From Ichthyophis bannanicus (taxonomy: Eukaryota > Chordata > Amphibia > Gymnophiona > Ichthyophiidae): a stretch of DNA of 64,000 nucleotides. Numbering within the stretch: position 1 is the stretch's first letter; the number at the start of each line of letters is the position of its first letter. The notes below the pieces were generated by a model. That model searched no databases, had not been told where the DNA came from, and saw only the letters and a program-made list of their open reading frames with translations. Position numbers and translations under genes: made by a program. Of this stretch, positions 10,518 through 21,041 are shown piece after piece. The DNA is taken from positions 1,306,309,519 to 1,306,373,518 of the forward strand of contig CM066033.1 in the NCBI GenBank assembly GCA_033557465.1, written 5' to 3'.

Positions 10518-10579
10518 CATAGCATATGACGGCAGATAAAGACCAGTATGGTCCATCTAGTCTGCACAGTAAGGTGGCT
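10518..10579 (-). repeat. CR1 3'-end fragment
   Basis: The stretch TAACATAGCATATGACGGCA and GATAAAGACCAGTATGGTCC is the same as the 3' end of CR1-A at 18181, read as the complement of a minus-strand element. No coding part remains. Confidence 0.65.
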
Positions 10580-10866
10580 ATTTATTTATTTACATTCTCT
10601 TATATACTGTGCTATTCTGCATCAGTGCGGTTTACATTGAACAAACTGAAAGTACATTGAACAGGGCATTATAACTTGGAGATAACTATTTTACAGGGAA
10701 CATGGGCTATGGAGGGTAAAGTGGCTTGCCCAAGACCACAAGGAGCACCTGTGGGACTAGAAACCCCAGTCCTTCCGGCCCAAGGTTGCTGTCCTCTAGT
10801 GGGATTTGAACCCCTGACCTTCTGACCTGAAGTACCTTGCCCCAACCACTAGGCCACTCCTCCACT
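10580..10866 (-). mobile_element. tRNA-derived SINE, L2-type tail
   Basis: Read on the minus strand it begins GGAGTGGCCTAGTGGTTGGG (box A-like) followed by GGGGTTCAAATCCCAC (box B-like), and ends with a GTAAACCGC..TATATAAG tail and AAATAAATAAATAG. Boxes A and B are internal RNA polymerase III promoter elements. The tail matches the L2-type 3' ends of this window, which would explain mobilisation by L2. Confidence 0.75.
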
Positions 10867-11334
10867 CAGAGTAGGCTAGAGTAGGTGTACCTGCTGCTTC
10901 ATGTTTTATGTATTTTATGTGATTATATCCACTCTGCCACCTTACCTAGATAGTCATCAAGCCAATGGGAAAAGTTAGAATCACCAAAGAAATATTGGTT
11001 TCATATACATAGGGAGTGGAGGAGTAGCCTAGTGCAGCGTTTTTCAACCACTGTGCCGCGGCACACTAGTGTGCCGTGAGATATTGTCTGGTGTGCCGTG
11101 GGAAAAATTCCAATTTCATCCGTAACATGTGGCCTCGGCTCACAAATTAGGGTTGCCAACCGGCCGGTTTTCAGCCGGCCTGGCCGGTTTTTCCATGGCC
11201 AGGCCGACTGCCAGCACAGTTGTAAAACCGGCCATTGAAAAGCCGTTTTTTTGCTCTGGCCGCAAGATCGGGAGCGGCCAGAGCAAAAAACCGTCTTTTG
11301 TGCCGAAGTCCGCAGCGCGAACGCGATCGCGATT

Positions 11335-11690
11335 CCCTATAGCAGTGCAGCCGCTGGTTCTGCTTTGTACAGAACAGCGGCTGCACTACACTTACATTGA
11401 AAAGTAAAGAGAAACTGTGTCAGGAGCCCTCCGATCCTGCAGAGCCCGAGGAAGTGCTGTCATGGGGGCGGGCTCCTCCCAGGCTGTCTTTCCTTTTCAA
11501 ATTAACTTTAGCTGCCATAAAGTTAATTTGAAAAGGAAAGACAGCCTGTGAGGAGCCCGCCCCCATGACATCACTTCCTTGGGCTCTGCGATGATTGAAG
11601 GGCTCCTGACACAGTTTCTCTTTACTTTTCAATGTAAGTGTAGTGCAGCCGCTGCTCTGTACAAAGCAGAAGCAGTGGCTTGGGCAGAGG
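11335..11690. repeat. Long palindrome inside hAT-1
   Basis: Two arms of about 170 bp are inverted copies: TGCAGCCGCTG, ACTTACATTGAAAAGTAAAG, CAGGAGCCC, GGGGCGGGCTC and AATTAACTTTA recur as complements on the far side. The spacer is only a few bases (TAGCTGCCATAAAGT region). The arms could form a strong hairpin in single strand. Confidence 0.85.
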
Positions 11691-11985
11691 GGGGGGTGTG
11701 TGTGTGTGAGTGAACCAGCAAGTGGGGGGAGTGTGAGTGAACCAGCAGTGGAGGGGGGGGGGTGGTGTGAGTGAACCAGCAAGGGGGGGGGGGGCGATGG
11801 TGTGAGTGAACCAGCAGGGGACGGGGGGTAAGTGAGTGAGTGACCCAGCAGGAGGGGTGAGTAAGTGACAGGGGGGTGGGTGAGTGAACCAGCAGTGGAG
11901 GGGGGGGGGGTGGTGTGAGTGAACCAGCAGGGGAGGGGGGGTTGGTGTGAACCAGCAGGGGAGGGGGGTTGGTGTGAGTGTTTGA
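11690..11985. repeat. G-rich minisatellite in hAT-1
   Basis: Repeated units contain GTGAGTGAACCAGCAG followed by runs of 5-10 G. Runs of G on one strand suggest G-quadruplex potential. Unit length varies by about 25-45 bp. Confidence 0.8.
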
Positions 11986-12345
11986 TTCCTATTCAAGAGA
12001 ATTACTTTATATATAGTCAATATAGGCACAGAGGTAAATTTTTTTAACATTTTCTAATGGTGGTGTGCCTCGTGATTTTTTTCATGAAAAAAGTGTGCCT
12101 TTGCACAAAAAAGGTTGAAAAACACTGGCCTAGTGGTTATAGCACTGATTTGGTGACCAGGGTTTGATTGCCACTGGTACTCCTTGAGACCTTGGGAAAG
12201 TCTCTTAACTCTCCATTGCCTCGCAAGAAAGGCCTGGCAATCTACTTCTGGTAGCACTGCCAAGAAATCCCAAGAGCTACTGGGTTGCCAGGAGTCAAAG
12301 GCACACATTGCACTGCCTAAAGATTAAAGAACAGTTGCTACAAAA

Positions 12346-12604
12346 ACGCTGAACAACACAGTATCCCACAACATAGAGGATACATGGTTGCAGACTCGTT
12401 TTCAATTTTTACTTGCAAGAAGTATCTAGTTAAGTATGACTGAAACTAATGTAGAGGAATGCCAATGAGACTCACTTCCTTAGCGCACAGCACTCTAATC
12501 TAACTGATTGCAAGATGACAGAATATTTTATTTAACATAGCAATTAGGAATATTTCAGTGCTATGTCCTTGCCTGTGGATTGCCAATAATATCTGTATGG
12601 TATA
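12346..12604. other. No recognised feature
   Basis: AT-rich anonymous sequence between the SINE remnant and the RTE fragment; no coding similarity, repeat ends or RNA motifs seen. Confidence 0.5.
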
Positions 12605-13020
12605 GAATGTACTGTTGTTGTTAAGTGCCGTCGAGTCGGAGTCGACTCATGGCGACCCTCTGGATAGCTATCCCAAATTGTGTTCGGTCTTCAGTCAGGC
12701 GGCTCATTGACGACAGACTGGTACCCGTAGCTGCTGTTATTGTAGCGATCCATCTCATTGCTGGCCTTCCTCTTTTGCGTTGACCTTCTATCTTGCCAAG
12801 CATGATGTCTTTCTCTAATGATCTCTCTCTTCGCATGATGTGTCCGAAGTATGAAAGTCGAAGTCTTGTCATCTGAGCTTCTAAAGAAAGCTTAGGTTTG
12901 ATCTCCTCTAGTACCGACTGGTTTGTTCTTCGGGCAGTCCATGGTATACACAGTATTCGCCGCCAGCACCATAATTCAAAGGCATCAATTTTCTTCCTGT
13001 CTGTCTTTTTCACTGTCCAG
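12605..13020 (-). pseudogene. RTE/BovB-type LINE C-terminal fragment and 3' end
   Basis: A 130-codon minus-strand frame (13013-12621) reads KKTDRKKIDAFELWCWRRIL, TARRTNQSVLEEI, LRLSYFGHIMRRERSLEK, DIMLGKIEGQRKRGRPAMRW. This matches the conserved region after RT in RTE-clade ORFs such as BovB. The 3' end (12605-12660) has GTCGAGTCGGAGTCGACTCA and GGCGACC, the module copied in SINE tails. The fragment is 5'-truncated and has no RT core. Confidence 0.85.
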
Positions 13021-13043
13021 CTTTCACATCCATATGATGTTAT

Positions 13044-13355
13044 TGTTATGTACTATTGACAGTAAAACATTTTTCTGTTATGTAAAGATAAATTTGAAAT
13101 CAAGTGACAGTTGGATATCAATTGTGGGTCAAGACCAAGTATTTTTTAGCTGTGGCTGAATGGTAGACATCTTTCAAGAATCTGGGACTATGCCTTTGGC
13201 AAGGCTAGAGTTAATCAAATCTAGCAGAAGACTGTCTCAGGGAAGGCTTCTTTGATTAAATTTTGAGGAACAATATGTGCCAAAGAGCCGGAAAGGTTTA
13301 AGGAGGCCATTACTTTCTGGAGATCCAATTTTGAGAGAGGAAGAAATGTAGGGTC
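13044..13355. other. No recognised feature
   Basis: Anonymous sequence without convincing coding or repeat termini. The frames crossing it are short and have no motif support. Confidence 0.45.
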
Positions 13356-13359
13356 TGAA

Positions 13360-13830
13360 TTTCATTTGGGAGGTGCTATGCGCCACATCAGCACATAGCC
13401 TGCCCACCTCTTCCCGAACTCGGATTTTGCATGCCGGGGTCATATGTGGCCCCAGCATTGAAATTCTGGGTGTCGCCGCATAGCCAGGTAGCTGAAGAAG
13501 CTACCCATGTAGCACCGATTTTCAATGCTACATGGTTAGCCCAGTGCCTTAAAGATAGGTGTGGGAAAATCTTGCCTATCTTTAAGGTGCAGAGTGTTAA
13601 CCGTGCAGCACTGAAAACTGGTGCTACATGGTTAGCGCCATGGTCCACCTCCGCTATGCCCCAGAATGCCCCCAACACGTCCCAACGCTATGTGGATAGC
13701 ATCTGGGGACATATGCGAGATTTTCGGAGGGCACTACCCATGTAGGTGCCCTTCGAGAATTCTGGATAAGGCCATTATACGGGTAACCGGGGAAGTTACC
13801 CGTGTAAAGGCCTTCGAAAATCAGGTTCAT
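13360..13830. repeat. Foldback (palindromic) repeat element
   Basis: A core inverted repeat has arms of about 55-60 bp: ATGTAGCACCGATTTTCAAT..CCTTAAAGATAGG on the left (13505-13559) and its complement on the right (13573-13633), with a spacer of about 13 bp. Outer parts (GGTGCTATGC.., GGGGTCATATGTGGCCC and their diverged complements near 13700-13760) extend the symmetry. Likely a non-autonomous DNA element; termini and TSD not resolved. Confidence 0.6.
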
Positions 13831-15270
13831 AGAAAATATACTCTGTCCTGCCACTACGATGGAGATTTGGCTGTCCAATAAGGGCAAGCTAGCAATCCAT
13901 ATAGATACAGCAGAACTCTGATATTGTTCAATCTTCTCAATCATAAAATTGGCAAAGCTACCGCACTAATAAAAATAACTGCTGGGGGTATGATTCCTAC
14001 GCTAAAATCATATTTGTGATACAATTGTTTTTAGCATGCCTGATCATAATCTTACATTTTGATTGCAATAATATACAATATGATAAGTTGGAGGGGTATT
14101 CATTTTTTCCAGCATAATCTTTCTACTTGACATACCCGGCATTTAAATTCCATTCGATCCAAATTGTACCACGGATGGTATTTGTGTGCCTCAACAATGC
14201 TTTTTTTTTTTTTTTTATTTATACTAATTTGTTCATAGTAGCTTCAAAAAAAGAATTTCGTACAGTTCCTTTGAAATCTAGAGGCAGCGGGAACGATCGA
14301 CATTCCCTACGAAAAAGATATTTATCTGACACATATAAAGTTTTGGATTGCTTTCTAGGCTCTCGTGCCCACAAGAGTGATGCAGTTAATCCCCTCTGCT
14401 TTGCGCTCAAGGAAGTCCCTCTTCTTCCTTACTCCTTGCCGTGGCTCTGAAAGTGAGTTACATTGCTCTGAAAGCATCCCCAGAAGGCATGCGACAGCTC
14501 CTCTTCTTCCCTCCCCTCGCCTCAGACTTTAGTGACTACAGGGTAGAATTCCCGCTGCTTCCACAGATTTGCTTTGGCAGATCTCTTCTCACCCTACTCC
14601 TTCAGGTGCATATTTAGAATACAAATCCTCTTGATCAGGAGCCCACCAACTATACCCGATTTGGTAACTTGCTTGGATTTGAAAAAGCCAGACATAAAAC
14701 TTAAATCCAAGCCTGCTTTCACAATCAAGTATTTCAGATGGTTGGGATTATCTAAAAATGATACGAATCTAACTGGCTAGCTGTCAGCCAGCAGTGTACT
14801 GTTTGCACACCGATGTGAGAGGCAGACAGATGAGTTCAGCATTTTAAGATCAGGCTGAAGCCAAGTCATGAAGAGAACGACATGGAACTGACCGCTACTG
14901 CCTGGGGTTGGTTTTTAGGAGAACACATGGGAGGCAGGGGAACCAGAGAGTGACAGTCTTGTGAAGTTTAGCCAGATGAAACCAAACCTCTGTTGTCAAA
15001 AAGAAGCTCTGGTCGGTAGCTGACGGATCAACTGACTGTGTCGCAAGAAAACACAAACCTTAACAACAAACCCCCGCAGACATGCCCGCAGCAGCTACTT
15101 ACAGACAGCCTGCACGTCAGCTGTGCTCTACAGGTCAGGGCATGCTACATTACCACGCAGCACTTACAAAATACAAAAGAAAGAAATAAAACCAAGTCAT
15201 TTCCTTCCACATTGCTGAGGCCAGGCAATGCACCATCCCAGCTTCTACTTCTCAGATAATTACGGTTCCT
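13831..15270. other. No recognised feature
   Basis: About 1.4 kb with no protein motif, element end or RNA gene that I can support. It contains a T18-like homopolymer at 14201-14216. A 107-codon plus frame at 14127 lacks any known motif and spans the homopolymer. Confidence 0.45.
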
Positions 15271-15385
15271 TACGCATAGATTGTGAGCTCTTCAGGGACA
15301 AGGGAAAAGTATATATACCGTACCTGAATGTACACCGCTTTGACTGGTAGAAAAGCGGTATATAAGCCTAGCTAAATTTTTTTCC
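15271..15385 (+). repeat. SINE 3'-tail fragment (L2-type tail)
   Basis: GATTGTGAGCTCTTCAGGGA, AAGTATATATACCGTACCTG and GAAAAGCGGTATATAAGCC match the 3' part of the complete SINE at 32495-32746. The tRNA-like head is missing. Confidence 0.75.
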
Positions 15386-16809
15386 CAGACTGACAGCTTC
15401 TGCTGTTCCTTCTGGATATATACAGGCCGGGTCTTATATTTTGGCCTTCCTGTTGCACTCTGGTATCTGTAATAGTGATTTTGGATGGAAGAAGCAGGCC
15501 TATAATACATTTGGTACAAGTTCAAAAACTTGGAAAAACCAAAAGCTATTCTGAGTTACTGATAGCTTAGGGGTTGGAGAGAGCCACAAAAAAGGGTTTA
15601 AGGGTAGGGTTACCATACTTTTGGGGAGCAAATCCAGGGCACCCTGGCAGGACTGAGCTGGGCTGGGAGTGGCAGGGGTCCTCCCAACTCGGGCATCTTT
15701 TCCCCACATATTTCTAAATGAATAGTCTAGGTAGCATTCGGTAATTTCAAAAGTTTAAAAAAAGAGAGTAGCAGCTTTCCTTGAGTTATAAGCGCACATA
15801 CATACATATTGCTTAAACTTTATTTTATACATATAAATATTCTATGTATGTCTAAAATCCCCCACTTTTTTTTCAGAAAATAATTATTTATCTTCTCCTA
15901 CCAGGATGGAGAAGGTTGCATTAGAGGGGTCTGCAGAAGAAGCAAAGTCCTTTGCCTCCATCCCCACCGAAATCAGGGACAGGAGGTGGTTATAGTTTAT
16001 GAAATTGGGGACGCTAGCTCAAAATCGGGTACATCTGGGAACCTTATTAAGGGTTCCAGGATCATGATAAATTGTAAAGAGAACAGAGAACATAACTTTT
16101 CTTTAAAGATGATTTTTGCCTACACAGTGTGTAGTGGAACTTTCAGGCCAACTGATTCAGAAAGCTGTCGGCTTCACAAGTAGTAACGCCAAGTGCCCAT
16201 ACCCCTCGCAGAAGGGCATGGATTAGACCCAAATCCTGGCAGCCAGGTAATAGGAATTTAGCAAAAATAAAGTAACTCAGGCCCATGGGCCCTCCTCCAT
16301 GTAAAGAAAGTAAGGGGCAAGGAGCAGACAACTGGTGACTGGGACAAGCACAGCCCGGCCTTATCTTCTTATAGGGAGACCTTGAAGGAGGCACAAGGCG
16401 GAGGCAGTAAGAACGGGGGGAACTCAGAACTCTTGCGACAGGTCACAATTCTTTATGTACTTCAGTTACAAAAACATTTTAGTGCCTCAGCTGTGGAAAG
16501 TGACCAAGCTGAGAACACACACCTGTCAGACATGCCAAAGACGGCATGAAGTCTGGCCAGGCTCACACTTGCAGCCTCTCCATTATTGCTCCTACACTGA
16601 CACGGTCAGGGGTGGGGGCCACATGGGTGAAATTGTTGCCGTTTCAGCTGTTGCAAAGATTTAAACCAGAATCCTCAGCCCAGGTGTCTCTCTACCTTCT
16701 GTCCCTTGATCTCTTCAACTTTTCCACACAGCAAACAATCATCTGCTTCGACGATCTCAACTCCCATTAATTGTGCTCTGAGCTTCTGCACCTGATCTGC
16801 ACTGTATAT
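15386..16809. other. No recognised feature
   Basis: Anonymous sequence. Short frames near 15500-15700 and 16143-16394 carry no domain motif. No element edges detected. Confidence 0.45.
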
Positions 16810-16950
16810 GTTCACGGTAGGAACCTAACTCTCTAAGCTACAGCACTGGGCACTGTGTATGTAAGCTCTTAAGAGCAGGAACAGTCTCTTACATATCTCC
16901 GTACTGTGCTGCGTATGCCTTGCAGCGCTATACAGATGATAAATAGTAGG
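16810..16950 (+). repeat. L2 3'-tail fragment
   Basis: Contains GTAAGCTCTTAAGAGCAGGA, GTACTGTGCTGCGTATGCC and GCGCTATACAGATGATAAA followed by TAGTAGG, the same 3' UTR end as L2-A at 10400-10517. 5'-truncated, non-coding. Confidence 0.75.
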
Positions 16951-17400
16951 AGTAAGTCAATATGTAACAATAAAACCGAAGAACCACAGCTCCTTGCTGC
17001 CCAGGACTCTACTGTGGTTTTCCTTATGAAAGCGACTGACTTTGGAGACCTTAGCAACCAGCAGAAGGTGCTTTAATTGATTTCAGACATAAGGCATAGG
17101 AGCATTAGTGCATCAAAGCTGGTCTATATTCTGCGGCAAGTCACTGTACTTTTACAACGGCTTGGAACAACTCCCTTTTCTCTCTCCATGATCCGCCCCA
17201 TTTTGCTTTTGAACTGAGAAACATTAACCTATAATCCTTCTGTACCGTAGGCTCCAAGAGCTTCAAGTAAAGCTCAGTGAGGTCAAGGCATATGGTGCCA
17301 AGGTTGGTGAAAACACTAGGTCAATGAAGCAGCTGCCTAGAGTGTCACAATTCCGGGGACAGTGAGAGAAAGGGGAACGTTTCTAAGGCTGGGGGGTACA
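16951..17400. other. No recognised feature
   Basis: Anonymous sequence with no motif or repeat termini seen. Confidence 0.45.
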
Positions 17401-17661
17401 TTGTCTGGAATACAATACCTTTGTTAAAGCTTCCCTGCCATTGTGTTCAGCACACATCTTTCCAATAGTAGATCAAGGTGAGATACATTCGGGCATGCCC
17501 CTGTCTCTAGAGGGCTTACAATGTAAGTTTTTACCTGAGGCAGTAGAAGATTGAGTGACTTGTGCAAGGCCACAAGGAGTGCCGGGGGGGAGGGGGGATT
17601 TGAATGCCGGATTTTCAAGTCCCAAGTTGCTGCTCTAACCACTAGGCTACTCCTCCACTCC
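17401..17661 (-). mobile_element. tRNA-derived SINE
   Basis: On the minus strand GGAGGAGTAGCCTAGTGGTT (box A) is followed by a degenerate box B (ATTCAAATCCCCC) and CTTGTGGCCTTGCACAAGTC, then a CATTGTAAGCCCTCTAGAGA tail of L2 type. An internal G-rich run (GGGGGGGAGGGGGG on plus, about 17585) interrupts the region near box B. Confidence 0.75.
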
Positions 17662-17845
17662 TCATGAATCACTCCTCACAAATCACAATATCTGTTTTGC
17701 AAATGTAAAACGACACAGATGTGTACACAAAATTGACAAACAGAATGTGTTAACTGTGACACATGCATAGAGTCCCATGCATTTTTTGGTTGACTAGGTT
17801 TGAATGCTCTTATAAAGAAATTTGCTCCCCTTTGCTGGGTTGGTA

Positions 17846-17962
17846 CCGTCTAGAGCAGTGAATGAGACCTTGGAAAACTATGGTTCAAATCCCACAGATG
17901 CTCCTTATGACCTTGCGTAAGTTATTAAACAATCAGTTACCTCAGGCACAAACAGATTTACT
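17846..17962 (+). repeat. SINE 5' fragment
   Basis: GTCTAGAGCAGTGAATGAGA, GGTTCAAATCCCACAG (box B) and CTTATGACCTTGCGTAAGT match the head of the SINEs above, diverged. The sequence ends in CAGGCACAAACAGATTTA without a full tail. Confidence 0.6.
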
Positions 17963-18180
17963 AAAAGGTGTTACCATGCATTTGGATACTAATTTTATAA
18001 ATTGGTACCTTGTTAATATGCATTTTCACATGCTTTTTTTTCAAGCATGCATGTAAATTAAGGAATTTTGTGTATTTGCTTATTCTGCCCATGTTGCACC
18101 CGAACTCCACCCACGTGCATGCCCACAATGAAAGTCCGCACAATGCGAACGATGTGCAGACTTTTATGCTAATAGGCAAA
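17963..18180. other. No recognised feature
   Basis: Anonymous short interval between the SINE fragment and the 3' end of CR1-A. Confidence 0.4.
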
Positions 18181-18603
18181 GTAACATAGTCTATGACGGC
18201 AGATAAAGACCAGCATGGTCCATCTAGTCTGCCAAGCGAGTGGCAAGAGTAGGTGCACCCACCGCTCCGTGCAGGTCACCTCTCCCCATGCCTTTGTTTA
18301 GGGGTTGTACCCACCGCTCCGTGCAGGTCACCTCTCCCCATGCCTTTATTTAGTGGTGTACCCACCGCTCTGTGCAGGTCACCTCTACTTGTTGAGATAT
18401 TAGAGACAGTTAGGTTTATTTTGATTTTGTGCCGTTGCTATAAAGCAGCGGTTCTCAACCTGTGGGTCGCATCCCCCACAGGGGTCACCACAGGATTTAG
18501 CGGGAGTCACCTCACTCCGCCTTTAAAAAATGTTTTTAAAAAGTGCACGTTGTTGCCGCTGCTGAGTCCGCTTCTCAGCAGCGGCAAACTCACAGACTCC
18601 AAT

Positions 18604-18855
18604 CTTCTGCAACCACGGCTCCCTGCCTCTTAGGGAACCGCGGCTGAGCCTGTAAAACTGTTGCGGAGCCTTCCTGTCTCTCGAAGGGCTCCGTGCAGCA
18701 TTGTCCCGCTTCCAAAGGAAGTTGTTTACCACTTCCTTTGGAGGCGGGACAATGCTGCACAGAGCCCGTGTAGAGACAGGAAGGCTCCGCAATGGTTTTA
18801 CAGGCAATGGCATAGCCGTGGTTCCCTAAGAGACAAGGAGCCGCAGCTGCAGAAG
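18604..18855. repeat. GC-rich palindrome in hAT-2
   Basis: Arms of about 120 bp contain GGCTCCCTGCCTCTTAGGGA, GGAGCCTTCCTGTCTC and CATTGTCCCGC, each with its complement across a centre near 18726 (AAGGAAGTTGTTTACCACTT). Confidence 0.85.
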
Positions 18856-18892
18856 GAGGCAGACATGTGGAAAGGGGAGCAGGGAACCTGCA

Positions 18893-19790
18893 ATGGGGCT
18901 GACATGGAGGGAGGGAGGGGGGCTGACATGGATGGAGGGAGGGGAGGGCTGACATGGATGGATGAAGGGAGGGAGGGAGGGAGGGAAGGGGGCTGACATG
19001 GATGGAGGGAGGGGGGCTGACATGGATGGATGAAGGGAGGGAGGGAGGGAGGGAAGGGGGCTGACATGGATGGAGGGAGGGGGGCTGATATGGAGGGAGG
19101 GGGGCTGACGTGGACAGAGGGGGGCTGACATGAAGGGAGGGAAGAGACAGGGGACGTAGTGGATAGAAGGGGGATAAATGCTGGACAGGGGAGAGACAGT
19201 GCGGGTTAGGATTATAATGGGCAGATGGGGGGTTAGGACTGGTAATGGGCTGATGGGGGGGGGTTAGGACTGGTAATGGGCTGATGGGGGGGGTTAGGTC
19301 TGGTAATGGGCTGATGGGGGGGGGGTTAGGACTGGTAATGGGCTGATGGGGGGGGGGGGGTTAGGACTGGTAATGGGCTGATTAGGAGAGCCTAGCACTG
19401 GTAATGGGGTTGAGGGGGGACTAGCACTGGAAGCGAGCTGATTGGGGGGCTTTGACTGGGAATGGGCTGATTGTGGGGAGGAGAGGATAGACCTGCTAGC
19501 ACTGGAAGAAAACCGGGGGCTAAGGCTACAAATGGGCTGATACGAGGGAATGGGAGAATGGAACTGGAAGGGAGTGGATCTGAGAGGGGCTGCCATGGTA
19601 TTTGTACTAGAAGGGACTGTTTAGTGGGGAAGGAGGGGGACTGGAAGGGAATGGACACCAGTGGCAGTCATGGGAATGCAAGTTGACATTGGAAGGTACT
19701 GAGAGTGAGGACTGGAAAGGGGCTGATAATGGGGAGGGTTACTGGGACTGGAAATAGGCTGATGGAAAGAAGTGAAGAAAATGAAAGAAG
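18893..19790. repeat. Two G-rich minisatellites in hAT-2
   Basis: The first array repeats GGCTGACATGGATGGAGGG units, including a duplicated longer block with GGATGAAGGGAGGGAGGG. The second repeats GGACTGGTAATGGGCTGATG followed by G runs of 6-12. The second unit is shared with the hAT-3 array at 52485-53830. Confidence 0.85.
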
Positions 19791-20208
19791 AGATAAGAAA
19801 TGGCAGATGGACCATAGACCACAGAACGAGAGCTAAGAGAAGACAGGAAAGCAGAAGCCTCAGATCGGGACCAGCATGATCAGAGAATAAATTGGTCAGA
19901 CAACAAACGTAGAAAAAATTATTTTATTTCATATTAGTGATTTGACTACAAAATCATCATAATTTTGAAATCAAATATTGTTACTTGTTATTGTGATTAA
20001 TTATTGTGGTTTAAATAAGTAAACTTTATAAATAAAAACATATTGCAAAGGCCTATAATATATTAATAATTCAACAAATGATTATAGCGACAATGCGTTA
20101 ACAGTAAAGGAAGAGACACATTTGATTTTATCATTAGGGGGTCACCACAAGTTGACCAATGGTAAAGGGGTCACGGTACAAAAAAGGTTGAGAACCACTG
20201 TTATAAAG

Positions 20209-20429
20209 GGATCCACTGTGTCTGTCCCATGACATTTTGAATTCCGTCACTGTGTTTGCCCCCACCACTTCCATCAATAGGGCATTCCAAGCATCCACCA
20301 CCCGTTCAGTGAAAAAATATTTCCTGACGTTGCCTTTCAGCTTACCTCCTTGTAGCTTCATGTTATGCCCTCTAGTATTACAGCTTCCCGTCTTTAAAAA
20401 AGGTTTGTTTGTTCATTAATACTCCTTAA
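20209..20429 (-). pseudogene. CR1-A ORF2 C-terminal end
   Basis: The minus-strand frame (20361-20134) reads LKGNVRKYFFTERVVDAWNA, then VVGANTVTEFKMSWDRHSG. This is the conserved C-terminal block of CR1 ORF2, also present in CR1-D at 46120-46230. The residues after the hAT boundary are not CR1. Confidence 0.85.
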
Positions 20430-21038
20430 GGGGGTTATTCTGAGCCAAAAATAGCAGGGATGGACGTCCTGTTGGGATGTCCATCCCCGCTATTCGTGGC
20501 TTCTCCTGCCCCAAATAACTTCCCCACTGGTTGTGTAAAGAAATTAGACGGGGCAGGGAATGGGCGGCTCAGGAGCGGAGTCTGGGCAGGCAATGGACGG
20601 TCACCAGCCCTGGATGTACAGGGCCGATGCTAATGTCAGCCTTGTATATGCAGGGCCGGCGACATGTTCAGGGAAGTTATTCCAGCTCTGAGGTGGAATA
20701 ACATCCCTGGATGTAATTTTTCTAACATGCCAGGACGTGGATGGGGCAGGGGGGGCCAGGGGACATTCTCTGTAGCCCGACCCTGGTCTCAGAAGGCCAG
20801 ATCGAAGGTCGGGCTGCGGGGAATAACCACTTTGTTCAGGCAGCCAGCATTGTGGCTTAGCTTCATTGAAGAGCCTTGACTGAGTTAGCTGGGGAGAGTC
20901 CTGCACATGCAGGCCAGACTGAATCGCAGTCCTGGCCTGCACGTGCAGGACTGTTTGCGATTCTGATCCCGCGGGATCAGAATCACAATCCCCTCTGTAT
21001 GTCCGGTTCAGATCTACGTCCGGGACAGGATTGGGCCC
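20430..21038. mobile_element. Harbinger-like MITE (609 bp)
   Basis: It sits in CR1-A between TAA duplications (20427-20429 and 21039-21041); removal restores CTCCTTAAGTATTTAAAGG. Ends GGGGGTTATTCTG and (complement) GGGCCCAATCCTG are weak inverted repeats. TAA is the usual TWA-type 3-bp target of PIF/Harbinger. The inside has CAGCTCTGAGGTGGAATAAC, related to the element at 58010. Confidence 0.65.
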
Positions 21039-21041
21039 TAA

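Larger units (their letters stand above)
11035..12127. mobile_element. hAT-1: non-autonomous hAT element inside a SINE
   Basis: Ends CAGCGTTTTTCAACC and GGTTGAAAAACACTG are terminal inverted repeats, flanked by an exact 8-bp duplication GCCTAGTG (11027-11034, 12128-12135). Inside lie a long palindrome (arms about 11335-11508 and 11516-11690, centred near 11511) and a G-rich tandem array with GTGAGTGAACCAGCAG units. There is no transposase frame. Open frames through the array are low-complexity. Confidence 0.9.
11011..12345 (+). mobile_element. tRNA-derived SINE with RTE-type tail, split by hAT-1
   Basis: The 5' end GGAGGAGTAGCCTAGTG (to 11034) continues at 12128 after the inserted hAT element with GTTATAGCACTG, a degenerate box B (GGGTTTGATTGCCACT) and CTCTTAACTCTCCATTGCCTC. 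The tail (GGCCTGGCAATCTACTTC, GGGTTGCCAGGAGTC) resembles the 3' end of RTE/BovB-type LINEs. A degraded remnant follows to about 12345. Confidence 0.78.
18446..20200. mobile_element. hAT-2: non-autonomous hAT element in CR1-A
   Basis: Termini CAGCGGTTCTCAACC and GGTTGAGAACCACTG are inverted repeats, flanked by the 8-bp pair CTATAAAG (18438-18445) and TTATAAAG (20201-20208), 7 of 8 identical. The element has a GC-rich palindrome (about 18604-18855), two G-rich minisatellites (18893-19140 and 19215-19790) and an AT-rich right part. No transposase. Confidence 0.9.

Noticed and set aside
11622..12050. Proline/threonine-rich secreted protein on the minus strand
   Set aside because: The frame is the complement of the hAT-1 minisatellite; its repeats are nucleotide-driven.
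14127..14450. 107-codon plus-strand gene
   Set aside because: It spans a T homopolymer, has no motif and no homologous copy in the window.
18590..19131. Ser/Pro-rich proteins on the minus strand
   Set aside because: Overlapping frames in several phases over a G-rich array; no codon-phase preference.
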